Shown here: one piece after another, positions 52,265 through 60,723 of the stretch
How the letters are laid out: every line of letters begins with the position of its first letter
Position numbering within the stretch: position 1 is the stretch's first letter
Assembly: GCA_963717985.1 (NCBI GenBank)
Contig: CAVQYC010000003.1
Span: forward strand, 248,001-312,000
DNA: 64,000 nucleotides
Direction: 5' to 3'
Origin: BOG-1155 sp963717985
Lineage (GTDB): Bacteria; Desulfobacterota; Syntrophorhabdia; Syntrophorhabdales; WCHB1-27
The notes under the pieces: generated by a model
Told to the model about the DNA's origin: nothing
What the model saw: the letters and a program-made list of their open reading frames with translations, nothing else
Databases searched by the model: none
Made by a program: the position numbers and the translations under genes

Positions 52265-52860
52265 CGGAAGAGGCGCGGTTGGCGAGTACTACGTTGGAGC
52301 AGGTGCTCTTCAGCAGAAAAAGGGCGATCCTCGAGGAGTGGCATCGTGCGGTCCTGGAGACCTACGCGGCCGAAACACACGCCTTTTTGGCATCGGAAAA
52401 GGACCCATTCTGTAATCCTGTCGGCCGTGCGCTCACGCAGGCCGGGGAAGTGCTTTTTGAGATTGCAATGACCGGTATGGAGCGGGAAAGAGCGGAGGAG
52501 GACTTAGGCGATATCGTGCGGATAAGGGCCGTCCAGGACTTCTCGCCATCCGGGGCGCTTTCCTTTGTGGACGCCATGAAGAAGGCCATTCGCCACGAGC
52601 TATTGCCGATGGTAGTGGAGAAAACCGGCTTAAGACATTTGTTATCCCTGGAGTCGCGCCTCGACGAGGCTATGCTCGTGGCAATAGACCTGTACGTCGG
52701 CTGCAAAAGGCAGGTAGACGACATAAGGGTCAAGGAAGCGCGGGCGGAGAAAGAGCGACTGCTCAAGCTGATAAAGGCTATGGGCAGGGGCAGCGAACTT
52801 GGGGACTTGAGCGCGTCGAATCGGTGTAGCAAGAAAACAGCCGAGGGGACGCATCCATGA
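52261..52860 (+). CDS. RsbRD N-terminal domain protein
   Basis: 199 residues from GTG 52261, overlapping the DsrE-like gene by 4 bp. All-helical: FSRKRAILEEWHRAVLETYA, NPVGRALTQAGEVLFEIAM, then RIRAVQDFSPSGALSFVDAM, which is the RsbT co-antagonist N-terminal (nonheme globin) pattern. The STAS domain of full RsbR is missing; a C-terminal coiled coil follows. Such stand-alone proteins often precede dsrMKJOP in sulfate reducers and may sense a ligand or stabilise the complex. Confidence 0.78.
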   Translation: MTEEARLASTTLEQVLFSRKRAILEEWHRAVLETYAAETHAFLASEKDPFCNPVGRALTQAGEVLFEIAMTGMERERAEEDLGDIVRIRAVQDFSPSGALSFVDAMKKAIRHELLPMVVEKTGLRHLLSLESRLDEAMLVAIDLYVGCKRQVDDIRVKEARAEKERLLKLIKAMGRGSELGDLSASNRCSKKTAEGTHP

Positions 52861-53852
52861 TTTACGCGCTATTTTCCGTTCTATTCCTTGCTGCCGTCGG
52901 GTGGGCCGGCGGCGCCCTCTGGAATATGAACCTGCTCTTTGCGTTCGTAATTCCTTACGCGGCGCTCGCCCTGTTTGTCTTTGGCTTTGTCTACCGGATT
53001 ATCGGGTGGGGGCGCTCGCCCGTTCCCTTCTGCATCCCCACGACCTGCGGACAACAGCGGTCCCTTCCGTGGATCAGACAAGATAAAGTCGAAAGCCCCA
53101 CGAGCATCCCCTGGGTGATTGCGCGCATGGCGTTGGAGGTCCTCCTCTTCCGTTCCCTCTGGAGGAATAATAGGGTAGAGATCAAGGGCGGCGGGAAATT
53201 GATCTTCAGCCCGAAGCGCTACCTCTGGCTCGGCGGACTTTTCTTCCATTGGTCCCTGGCTATCGTCCTTTTCCGGCATCTACGCTTTTTTACCGCATCG
53301 GTTTTTCCCGGTATTGCCGCAATCCAGGGGCTCGATGGTTTCTTCGAGATCGGCGTCCCTTCGCTTTATGTAAGCGACATCCTTATTCTCGCCGCTGTCA
53401 CGTACCTTTTTGTCCGAAGGGCCTTCTCGCCCCAGGTGCGCCTCATTTCGCTGCCGACCGACTATTTTGCCCTTTTCCTCCTCGGGGCGATCATGCTCTC
53501 CGGAGTTCTCATGCGTCATTTCTTCAAGACGGACGTGGAGAGGGTAAAAGAGTCGATCATGGGGCTTGTGAGCTTTAGGCCGGTAGTATCCGCTCATTTG
53601 GGCGCTTTTTTCTATGTCCATCTTTTTCTCGTGTCCGTTCTCGTTGCGTATTTTCCTTTTAGCAAGCTGATGCATGGGGCCGGGGTCTTTTTGAGCCCCA
53701 CACGTAACCTGAAGAATGACAGCCGCATGAGACGCCATGTCAACCCGTGGGGCTACCCGGTGAAGGTGCATACCTACCGGGAGTATGAGGACGAGTTCAG
53801 GGAAGCGATGATTGAAGCGGGCATTCCCGTGGAGAACGAAGAAAAAGCTTAA
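52857..53852 (+). CDS. dsrM: DsrM, membrane cytochrome b of DsrMKJOP
   Basis: 331 residues; the ATG overlaps the previous stop (ATGA). The N-terminal membrane helix and the DsrM-specific cytoplasmic loop PVPFCIPTTCGQQRSLPW distinguish it from the TmcC-like gene. Later: IFSPKRYLWLGGLFFHWSLA, LVSVLVAYFPFSKLMHGAGV, with heme b histidines. It exchanges electrons with menaquinol and with DsrK. First gene of the canonical dsrMKJOP block. Confidence 0.93.
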   Translation: MIYALFSVLFLAAVGWAGGALWNMNLLFAFVIPYAALALFVFGFVYRIIGWGRSPVPFCIPTTCGQQRSLPWIRQDKVESPTSIPWVIARMALEVLLFRSLWRNNRVEIKGGGKLIFSPKRYLWLGGLFFHWSLAIVLFRHLRFFTASVFPGIAAIQGLDGFFEIGVPSLYVSDILILAAVTYLFVRRAFSPQVRLISLPTDYFALFLLGAIMLSGVLMRHFFKTDVERVKESIMGLVSFRPVVSAHLGAFFYVHLFLVSVLVAYFPFSKLMHGAGVFLSPTRNLKNDSRMRRHVNPWGYPVKVHTYREYEDEFREAMIEAGIPVENEEKA

Positions 53853-53897
53853 AACCAAGGAAATGAGAAGTCAGATGAGGGGAGACCGAAAGCTGCG

Positions 53898-54137
53898 ATG
53901 GCTGAAGAGAAACTGAAACAGGAAGAACTGCTGAAGCTCGACTACAAGCCTGCCGCAAGAGATTGGGCAGATTCCTCTGTGATGTTCAAGAAGGGGATGT
54001 ACAGCCACGGCGCTCCTCTCAAGCACCAGAAATACCTTGGCTTGCCCAACCAGCGTGAATGGCAGCCCACTGATCCGGACTGGAAGCTTCCTGAAAACTG
54101 GAAGGAGATCATACTAGGGGGATGGAGAAGCTCTTGA
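53898..54137 (+). CDS. dsrK: DsrK N-terminal part, before the frameshift
   Basis: 79 residues that match only the DsrK N-terminus: EELLKLDYKPAARDWADSSV, FKKGMYSHGAPLKHQKYLGL, then REWQPTDPDWKLPENWKEI. It then ends after ILGGWRSS. The continuing DsrK sequence is in the -1 frame from 54122, and the two frames overlap by 16 bp at a run of five G (54117-54121). Reading one G twice gives ILGGMEKLLKRH, the expected junction. See the finding on the split. Confidence 0.85.
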   Translation: MAEEKLKQEELLKLDYKPAARDWADSSVMFKKGMYSHGAPLKHQKYLGLPNQREWQPTDPDWKLPENWKEIILGGWRSS

Positions 54138-55486
54138 AGAGACACCGCTCTCTCAAACTCTATCTCGATATCTGCGTGCGGTGCGGCGCCTGCGCCGACA
54201 AGTGCCATTACTTTATCGGCTCAGGCGACCCGAGGAACATGCCCGTCCTCCGCGCCGAGCTTCTGCGTTCCGTCTACCGCCGGTACTTCACCACGGCAGG
54301 GCGGGTTTTCGGTCGTCTCGCGGGCGCCAGGGATCTGACTGAAGAGGTGTTGAAAGAGTGGTTCTACTACTTCTATCAGTGCACTGAATGCCGCCGTTGT
54401 TCCGTCTACTGCCCCTATGGCATAGATACGGCTGAGATCACCATGATGGCAAGGGAGTTGTTGAACCTGCTCGGGCTCAATATCCAGTGGGTCGTGGAGC
54501 CGGCCTCCAACTGCTTCCGGACAGGGAACCATCTCGGCATTCCCCCGCATGCGATGAAAGAGACGCTCGAATTTGCGGTGGATGAACTAAAGGGCATAAC
54601 GGGTCTGACGGTGAATCTGCCCATCAATAAGAAGGGCGCCGAGATACTTTTTGTCGCCCCCTCCGCAGATTTCTTTGCGAGTCCCCATTGGTTCACGCTT
54701 CTCGGCTACCTTGCCCTCTTTCACGAAATCGGCATCGACTACACATGGAGCACCTATGCCTCGGAGGGTGGAAACTTTGGCCTCTTCCATTCGAGCGAGC
54801 TCGTGAAACGCCTCAATGCCAAAATATATGCCGAGGCGAAGAGGCTCGGCGTGAAGTGGGTCCTGGGAGGAGAGTGCGGCCACATGTGGCGCGTCCTCCA
54901 TCAGTACATGGACACCTTAAACGGACCGGCTGATTTCCTGGAGGAGCCCGTGTCGCCCATAACAGGGACACGATTCGAGAACGCACGATCGACCAAGATG
55001 GTCCACATCGCCGAGTTTACGGCAGATCTCATAAAACACGGCAAATTGAAGCTTGACCCGTCGAGAAACGATAAGAGCCGGATCACGTTTCATGACTCCT
55101 GCAACCCGGCTCGCGCCATGGGACTCTTTGAGGAACCCCGCTTTATCCTTAAAAACGTAGCCAACTATTTCTATGAGATGCCGGAAAACACGATCAGGGA
55201 GAAGACGTTCTGCTGCGGGAGCGGGGCAGGCCTCGGCGCTGACGAGAACATGGAAATGAGGCTCCGCGGCGGCCTCCCGCGGGCCAATGCAGTCAGGTAC
55301 GTAAAGGAACGGCACGGGGTAAACATGCTGGCCTGCATGTGTGCGATCGATAAGGCATCGCTGACGCCCCTTCTTGAGTACTGGGTCCCGGGGGTCGAGG
55401 TGGGCGGCGTGCACGAATTCGTGGGCAATGCCCTCGTCATGACGGGGGAGTCGCGGACGACAAACTTGAGGGGTGAGCCTTTGTGA
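54122..55486 (+). CDS. dsrK: DsrK main part, after the frameshift
   Basis: 454 residues from an in-frame ATG at 54122. Two [4Fe-4S] motifs (CVRCGACADKCHYF near 17, CTECRRCSVYCPYG near 89), then the HdrD-like C-terminal with HDSCNPARAMG, TFCCGSGAGLGADENME and CMCAIDKASL, the CCG-like catalytic region for disulfide/trisulfide reduction. Together with the 79-residue part it makes about 534 residues, near the usual DsrK length. Translation could restart here, or continue by -1 slippage. It reduces the DsrC trisulfide at the cytoplasmic membrane face. Confidence 0.9.
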   Translation: MEKLLKRHRSLKLYLDICVRCGACADKCHYFIGSGDPRNMPVLRAELLRSVYRRYFTTAGRVFGRLAGARDLTEEVLKEWFYYFYQCTECRRCSVYCPYGIDTAEITMMARELLNLLGLNIQWVVEPASNCFRTGNHLGIPPHAMKETLEFAVDELKGITGLTVNLPINKKGAEILFVAPSADFFASPHWFTLLGYLALFHEIGIDYTWSTYASEGGNFGLFHSSELVKRLNAKIYAEAKRLGVKWVLGGECGHMWRVLHQYMDTLNGPADFLEEPVSPITGTRFENARSTKMVHIAEFTADLIKHGKLKLDPSRNDKSRITFHDSCNPARAMGLFEEPRFILKNVANYFYEMPENTIREKTFCCGSGAGLGADENMEMRLRGGLPRANAVRYVKERHGVNMLACMCAIDKASLTPLLEYWVPGVEVGGVHEFVGNALVMTGESRTTNLRGEPL

Positions 55487-55524
55487 CCGGCTAAAAGCCG
55501 CCACACGTTGCCGCAGAGGAAATA

Positions 55525-55920
55525 ATGTACAATAAGCCCTTGATCCTCACTATTATCATGGTCGTTCTCGCAGGCCTTGTGGCGCCTTTCATCTACGCGC
55601 GGATGGGTACAGGCGCCGCAGGACCGCCCAAGCTTGCGCCTCCTCCGGGAGGAGAGAAACAGTGCGTCGAGGCGAAAGAGTACATGCGGGAGCACCACGT
55701 AGACGTGTTGATGAAATGGAGAGATACCAGGGTACGCGAGGGTAACCTGAAATATGTTGCCTCGGACGGTAAGGAGTACGTGATGAGCCTCACGACAACG
55801 TGCATCGGCTGCCATTCGAACAAAGGCGACTTCTGCGATCGCTGCCATGACTATGTACCGGTGCACCCCCGCTGCTGGGAGTGCCACACATTCCCCGAAA
55901 AGGGAGGCGCGGCGAAATGA
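55525..55920 (+). CDS. dsrJ: DsrJ, periplasmic triheme cytochrome c
   Basis: 131 residues with an uncleaved signal anchor (LILTIIMVVLAGLVAPFIYA). Three CxxCH motifs: CIGCH, CDRCH and CWECH, all in the last 45 residues. The conserved Cys in GGEKQCVEAKEYMREHHVD supplies the unusual His/Cys heme ligation of DsrJ. SD GAGGA lies before the ATG. Electron exchange in the periplasm within DsrMKJOP. Confidence 0.95.
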   Translation: MYNKPLILTIIMVVLAGLVAPFIYARMGTGAAGPPKLAPPPGGEKQCVEAKEYMREHHVDVLMKWRDTRVREGNLKYVASDGKEYVMSLTTTCIGCHSNKGDFCDRCHDYVPVHPRCWECHTFPEKGGAAK

Positions 55921-56657
55921 CGAGAAGAGAATTCTTACAGCTCCTGGCACTCTCCGGCTTCAGCCTTGTCGTACCTGCCGACATTCTTAAGGGTGACGAC
56001 GGGACACGCAAAAAGGCGCCGAAGAAATGGGCAATGGTCGTCGACATTTTAGCTTGCGCTAAAAAGGAAGGGTGCACGGAGTGTATGGAAGCCTGCCACC
56101 GCGTGCACAATGTGCCGAATATGCCCGTTGCGGGGAGGCAGATCAAGTGGATATGGACCTCCCCCTTTGCGGCGCTTTTCCCGGAGCTGCCCGCCTATAT
56201 GGAGGCGCTGAGGGGGCGGCAGATTATGACCCTCTGCAACCACTGCGAGAACCCGCCTTGTGTGGCGGTCTGCCCCACAAAGGCGACTTTCAAAAGGGAC
56301 GACGGCATTGTCATGATGGATTACCACCGGTGCATCGGCTGCCGGTACTGCATGGCCGCGTGCCCTTATGGCGCGCGGAGCTTCAACTGGCAGGACCCGA
56401 GGCCCTTTATTCACGCCATCGATAAGGCATATCCGACGCGCACCAAAGGGGTCGTGGAAAAGTGCAACTTTTGTGATGAGCGACTGGCCGGAGGTCTGGC
56501 TCCCGCCTGTGTCGATGCCTGCAAAGGGGCGTGCCTCTCCTTCGGGGACCTGAACGACGAACACTCAGAGGCGAATCGCCTGCTTCGCTCCCGGCCTGCA
56601 ATGCAGCGAAAGCCTGAGCTGGGAACGCGGCCGAAGGTATTTTATCTTCTAGCATAA
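55917..56657 (+). CDS. dsrO: DsrO, periplasmic Fe-S protein
   Basis: 246 residues from ATG 55917, overlapping dsrJ by 4 bp; a frame start at 55881 would not give the signal. TAT signal TRREFLQLLALSGFSLVVPA. Cysteine groups CAKKEGCTECMEACH, CNHCENPPCVAVCP, CIGCRYCMAACPYG and CNFCDERLAGGLAPACVDAC predict several [4Fe-4S] clusters. Pairs with DsrP as a quinone-linked module. Confidence 0.95.
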   Translation: MTRREFLQLLALSGFSLVVPADILKGDDGTRKKAPKKWAMVVDILACAKKEGCTECMEACHRVHNVPNMPVAGRQIKWIWTSPFAALFPELPAYMEALRGRQIMTLCNHCENPPCVAVCPTKATFKRDDGIVMMDYHRCIGCRYCMAACPYGARSFNWQDPRPFIHAIDKAYPTRTKGVVEKCNFCDERLAGGLAPACVDACKGACLSFGDLNDEHSEANRLLRSRPAMQRKPELGTRPKVFYLLA

Positions 56658-56690
56658 TAATGGACCGTCGAGCACTGGAGGCAAGAGATC

Positions 56691-57842
56691 ATGATTGAAA
56701 AGGCGCTGAAAGGCGGCAGCACTTACCGGGCATGGCTCCTCTTTCTGCTCGCCGTCGCCGCTGCCGGCTTTGTCTCTTATCTCCACCAATGGAGCCACGG
56801 TCTTTCCGTTACGGGCCTCAGCCGCAATGTCTCCTGGGGCCTCTATATCGCGAACTTCACGTTCTTTGTGGGAGTTGCCGCCTCGGCGGTCACCGTCGTG
56901 CTTCCTTACTACCTCCACAATATTAAGGAATTCGGGCGGATTACTATACTTGGCGAGTTCCTCGCCGTCCCCGCGGTCATCATGTCGCTCCTCTTCATCA
57001 TTGTTGACCTGGGGCGGGTTGACCGCGCCTTCAACCTTATCCGTTACCCCTCGCCCCAGTCGTTGCTTTTCTGGGACATGATCGCGCTCAACGGGTACCT
57101 ACTCCTGAATCTTCTCATCGGGTGGTCGACCCTCGACGCCGAACAGAAGGATGAGAAGCCCCTCCCCTGGGTGCGGTTCCTCATCCTTCTCTCCATACCT
57201 TGGGCGGTGAGCATCCATACGGTGACCGCATTCATTTACCAGGGCCTTGTTGCCCGGCCGCTCTGGTATACACCCTTATGGGCGCCGCGGTTTCTCGCCT
57301 CCGCCTTTGCCTCCGGTCCCGCCCTCCTGATCCTGATGTCGCTCATCATCCGGCGGATCACCAGATTCGATCCCGGAAGCGAAACCATCCAGAAGGTTGC
57401 CACCATCGCCACCTACGCCCTCCTCGTCAACATCTTCCTGCTCCTCGTTGAGCTTTTCACCACCCTCTATGGCGGCGTTCCCGGGGACGTCGAGCACCTT
57501 CGGTACCTTTTCCTCGGTATCGACGGCCATCACGCCCTCGTGCCATGGATGTGGCTCTCCATGGTATTGATGGGTGGATCCGCTTGTGCCCTCCTCAGCG
57601 CCGGCTTGCGCCGGCGTGAAGGCATCCTGGCCCTGATCTGTGGCGCCATCGTCGTGGGCGTCTGGATAGACAAGGGCCTCGGCCTGGTCGTTCCGGGGTT
57701 TATCCCCTCCCCTCTCGGCGAGATCACCGAGTACGGGCCCACCCTCCCCGAGGTACTGATCACTACAGGCATCTGGGCCTTTGGTGTTCTCCTTATCACC
57801 CTGCTCTACCGAATAGCCATATATGTGAAGCTGGAGAAATAG
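56691..57842 (+). CDS. dsrP: DsrP, NrfD-like integral membrane protein
   Basis: 383 residues with about ten transmembrane helices (WLLFLLAVAAAGFVSYLHQW at the start; LYIANFTFFVGVAASAVTVV; GALIVVGVWIDKGLGLV-type helix near the end). NrfD/PsrC family; oxidises or reduces menaquinone with DsrO. Last gene of the 13-kb dsr operon. After the stop at 57842 there is a T-rich stretch (TTGTTTTTTGCCC at 57901) but no strong stem. Confidence 0.95.
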   Translation: MIEKALKGGSTYRAWLLFLLAVAAAGFVSYLHQWSHGLSVTGLSRNVSWGLYIANFTFFVGVAASAVTVVLPYYLHNIKEFGRITILGEFLAVPAVIMSLLFIIVDLGRVDRAFNLIRYPSPQSLLFWDMIALNGYLLLNLLIGWSTLDAEQKDEKPLPWVRFLILLSIPWAVSIHTVTAFIYQGLVARPLWYTPLWAPRFLASAFASGPALLILMSLIIRRITRFDPGSETIQKVATIATYALLVNIFLLLVELFTTLYGGVPGDVEHLRYLFLGIDGHHALVPWMWLSMVLMGGSACALLSAGLRRREGILALICGAIVVGVWIDKGLGLVVPGFIPSPLGEITEYGPTLPEVLITTGIWAFGVLLITLLYRIAIYVKLEK

Positions 57843-57957
57843 GTGTGCGAATTGAAGACCTGTCTCATCAAACAACCGCTCCTCGGCGCTTCCTGCATCC
57901 TTGTTTTTTGCCCGTATTATCTATTGGAGATATCTTGATGCGACCCCTCTATTCACT

Positions 57958-58098
57958 TCACATGCCGGTATCGATGACCGCTTCAATGTGACGGCAGGCT
58001 TGCAGTGTCGTATCGATCGCCACTTGCTCACAGGCCCTCTTTAGGTCGTCCTCGTTGGTGATGTTGTATCGGTCGAACACTGCCCGCGTCTTATGGCG
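57958..58098 (-). pseudogene. 3' remnant of a tyrosine integrase
   Basis: In-frame codons on the minus strand give KTRAVFDRYNITNEDDLKRA and run to a TGA at 57958-57960. This is the Tyr-nucleophile end of an integrase very like the one at 6753-7844 (KTRAVFDRYNITNEEDLKEA). Nothing upstream of the second catalytic His survives; at about 58095 the sequence joins a methyltransferase fragment. It lies 116 bp after dsrP. Confidence 0.75.
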
Positions 58099-58263
58099 CC
58101 GACCCCAGAGCCAATGTCTGTCACCCGTGAACCGGGGCCGAACCTGCAGAACTCCACCGCCCTTTCTGTCAACTCAAACCCCCCCCGGTCTGATGGTTGA
58201 TCCGGTCACAGCGAGCACGTCCTTCACCCTGTCCGGATCGGGAAGAATACTATTTGTCCTCAA
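58098..58263 (-). pseudogene. 5' fragment of a DVU_1556-like SAM methyltransferase, frameshifted
   Basis: From TTG 58263 the minus strand encodes SILPDPDRVKDVLAVTG and TIRPGG, then after a run of eight G (58179-58186) a different frame continues FELTERAVEFCRFGPGSRVT and DIGSGVGA, the SAM-binding start. Seven G would keep one frame, so there is a +1 error. The gene then ends at the integrase remnant. In aldehyde oxidoreductase clusters a methyltransferase commonly follows the DVU_1557-type gene, which is exactly this place. Confidence 0.65.
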
Positions 58264-58450
58264 GGATTTGCTCCGCTTCTGCCATCTTGCCCGCCGCTAT
58301 CTCCTGCGTCACTGCTACGGCTCCGCACCCGGCGCATTTCAGAAGGTCAAGGGAAAAGACGCTGCCCAGGTACGTCACCTGGACTTTACAGAGCTCCAGG
58401 GAGCGGTTGCACTGCCCGCAGAGCCAATTTCCCTCGCCCGTCTCTTTCAC
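58250..58450 (-). CDS. DVU_1557-type small redox protein
   Basis: 66 residues with two CxxC pairs (CGQCNRSLELC and CAGCGAVAV with a preceding KC), a rubredoxin/zinc-ribbon-like layout that I recall from small proteins encoded in aldehyde oxidoreductase clusters of sulfate reducers. It starts 17 bp after the large flavin/Fe-S gene on the same strand. Likely a small redox or metal-binding partner. Family name from memory; structure call is firmer than function. Confidence 0.7.
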   Translation of the reverse strand: MKETGEGNWLCGQCNRSLELCKVQVTYLGSVFSLDLLKCAGCGAVAVTQEIAAGKMAEAEQILEDK

Positions 58451-58466
58451 TCCGATCCCCTAACTT

Positions 58467-60713
58467 TCAACCCGGAACTACCTCCATCCGATGGCTATAG
58501 GCATTGTAGATCCTGAAGGCGCTTCCCTCGTAGCTGTATTCGACCCAGTAGGTGACGTGGCCGGGCTTGAAAGATGCCAGCGACAGCCCGGTCCCGGCGT
58601 TCACAAAGCGGTCCCCGCCTGTCTCGGCATGGTAGATCACCTTTTGTATGTCTTCCCGCAGGATACGTCGTTCCTCCATGCGCTCCGCTACCTCATCGGG
58701 TATATCGAGCAGGATGCCCTCGTATGCTTCCATGGTTCGCCGACATCCTCCCCACAGGGTCCCGATAAGCCCAGTTTTGAGACGGTACCTGTTCTCGCGG
58801 CGTTCCGACCAGCCGCAGGGCTTTAGGGCAGCCGCATCCGCCCCTGGGGCGGCGAAGAGTATGTCCAACACGTGCAAGACCCGTTTACCCGAGGCCGCAA
58901 GGGCGTTGCGGCACATGGCGCAGTAGGTCACGTAGTCGGTCTCGCTCCGTGAAGCTCGCGTCTTTGCCACATCACGTGCCAGCGGCGGGTGTGCCGCTGA
59001 CATCAGCCCCCCGTAACCGCAGCATTCAGTCTCCGAACGGGAGAGGGAGAGCTCCTCTACCGTACAGCCGAGCTTTGTGAGAAGGGACCGCACCGCGTCC
59101 TGCATGCCGGTCTCGTGCCTCGCCGTGCAGGGATCGTGAACCGCCAGCCTTCGGGCGAGTGTGCCCGACTGTTTCCATATATCAGCCAGAGTATGCCAGA
59201 GCGATACAAGCTCCACGTGGGGCAGGTGCTCCCTGAAGGTCCGCAAGCAGGTCGGGCACGCGATGATCAACACCGGCCGGCCGAGGCTCTCCCAGTCATG
59301 CTCAACCCCTCGTATCGCCTCCTCGAAAAGCCCGTCCCTGGCGGCCCACTTCGCGGGCACGCCGCAGCAGCGCAGCATCAGACCCGTCCCCCCGCTAAGG
59401 TTACTTCGAAGAAGGGCGTAGACCGAAAAGACATGCTCCGGATAGATGCCGCTCAACTGGCACCCGGGGAAGAAGGCGAACCGGGAAGCTTCTTTCCTCG
59501 GTTCGTGCAAAGCGAGGGCGGCTTTCCCGCTACTGGCCGAGGCCATATCTTCAAGGGCGAATTCATGGGCCGAGGCCGGCATCTTTCCCCGTTCGACGAG
59601 GCTCCTCCTCCCCTCCATGCAGACCTCTGCCATGGAGAGGTCGTTGGGACACATGACGGCGCACAGTCCGCAGAGACTGCAGGAATTAGCAAGCCTCCTC
59701 GTGGCCCCATGGGCGCCCAGTACTACCGTCGCATCGTTGCTGATCTGGCGCACATAGCGCTTCGGATAGCCCTTGAAACGCTCCAGAAAGAGGCACTTCT
59801 TTACGCACTCCATGCATTCGCACTGAATGCACCGCCCTGCCTCGGAGCGGGCCTCCTCGTCGCTGTAGCCGGATTCCGGGTGTTCCATCGGAAGGGCAGG
59901 GCAAGACGATATGCCCTCCAGGCTCGTGTAGAGTTTGCTCTCGTAGGGGCCTTCCCGTTCCCGGCCCGCGGTAATAGATACCCCTTGGAGGTAGCGGTCG
60001 ATAGAGGTCGCGGCCTTTCTGCCCTCGGCAACGGCACAGATGGGCGAGTAATCCCGAAAAGGCTCACCCCCTATAAAGAGGCCGGACAGGGGGAATGCCG
60101 CTTCCGGGGGAAGCAACAGAGGCGGCTCGGCCCCGCTGTCCAGGCCCACATAGACCGCGTCGAATGCCTTTAGCAGGGAATCACCGTCGATCGATTCGTG
60201 CAGGCGGACGGTCACGCCCAGCGTCTCGAGGATGCCCGTCTCCGCGTCAATGATCTGCCCCGGCAGCAGGTGCCGCAGGGCAGATCCCAATCGGTCTCCC
60301 GGCTCGAAAAGGGTCACTCCGTAGCCTTTGAGCCGGAGGTCCAGCGCAGCGGTAAGGCTGGAGAGACCGCTTCCCACGACGGCCACGCGCTGCTCCTTGT
60401 GCGGCAGCGGGGCGCGGCGTCCTGTGATGCTGCCAGCCTTCACCACTGCCCGTTCCAGCTCGCCTATAGAGATCGCTCCCCCTGCCTCGCCTCGCCTGCA
60501 TACCTGCTCGCAGGGGTGGTCACAGATACGGCCCACTATACCGGGAAAGGGCATAACGGCGGCAAGGACCTGGAAAGCTTTGTCCCAGGCCCCTGCCGCC
60601 ACCTGCTTCAGAAACGTCCTCACATCCACGTGGATTGGACAGCGGGCCGTACAGGGCGGGGCCTCTTCCTGAATGCATCTGTTTTCTAAGTCGCGCCAGG
60701 ATTTCTGATCCAT
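58467..60713 (-). CDS. Fused flavin/4Fe-4S oxidoreductase with HdrD-like cysteine-rich domain
   Basis: 748 residues. The N-terminal region has GltD-like dicluster cysteines (CTARCPIHVDVRTFL; CDHPCEQVCRRGE), then a pyridine nucleotide-disulfide FAD motif VAVVGSGLSSLTAALDLRLK. Around 290-350 are ferredoxin clusters (CIQCECMECVKKC, CSLCGLCAVMCPND). From about 410 two Cys-rich HdrD-like CCG motifs follow (FFPGCQLSG, LRCCGVPAKW; HDPCTARHE, ECCGYGGLM). The C-terminus carries an extra domain (residues 650-748). It would move electrons between NAD(P)H or thiols and the aldehyde oxidoreductase upstream. The multi-domain layout matches proteins that accompany Mop-type enzymes. Confidence 0.8.
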   Translation of the reverse strand: MDQKSWRDLENRCIQEEAPPCTARCPIHVDVRTFLKQVAAGAWDKAFQVLAAVMPFPGIVGRICDHPCEQVCRRGEAGGAISIGELERAVVKAGSITGRRAPLPHKEQRVAVVGSGLSSLTAALDLRLKGYGVTLFEPGDRLGSALRHLLPGQIIDAETGILETLGVTVRLHESIDGDSLLKAFDAVYVGLDSGAEPPLLLPPEAAFPLSGLFIGGEPFRDYSPICAVAEGRKAATSIDRYLQGVSITAGREREGPYESKLYTSLEGISSCPALPMEHPESGYSDEEARSEAGRCIQCECMECVKKCLFLERFKGYPKRYVRQISNDATVVLGAHGATRRLANSCSLCGLCAVMCPNDLSMAEVCMEGRRSLVERGKMPASAHEFALEDMASASSGKAALALHEPRKEASRFAFFPGCQLSGIYPEHVFSVYALLRSNLSGGTGLMLRCCGVPAKWAARDGLFEEAIRGVEHDWESLGRPVLIIACPTCLRTFREHLPHVELVSLWHTLADIWKQSGTLARRLAVHDPCTARHETGMQDAVRSLLTKLGCTVEELSLSRSETECCGYGGLMSAAHPPLARDVAKTRASRSETDYVTYCAMCRNALAASGKRVLHVLDILFAAPGADAAALKPCGWSERRENRYRLKTGLIGTLWGGCRRTMEAYEGILLDIPDEVAERMEERRILREDIQKVIYHAETGGDRFVNAGTGLSLASFKPGHVTYWVEYSYEGSAFRIYNAYSHRMEVVPG

Positions 60714-60723
60714 CTCAACTCAA

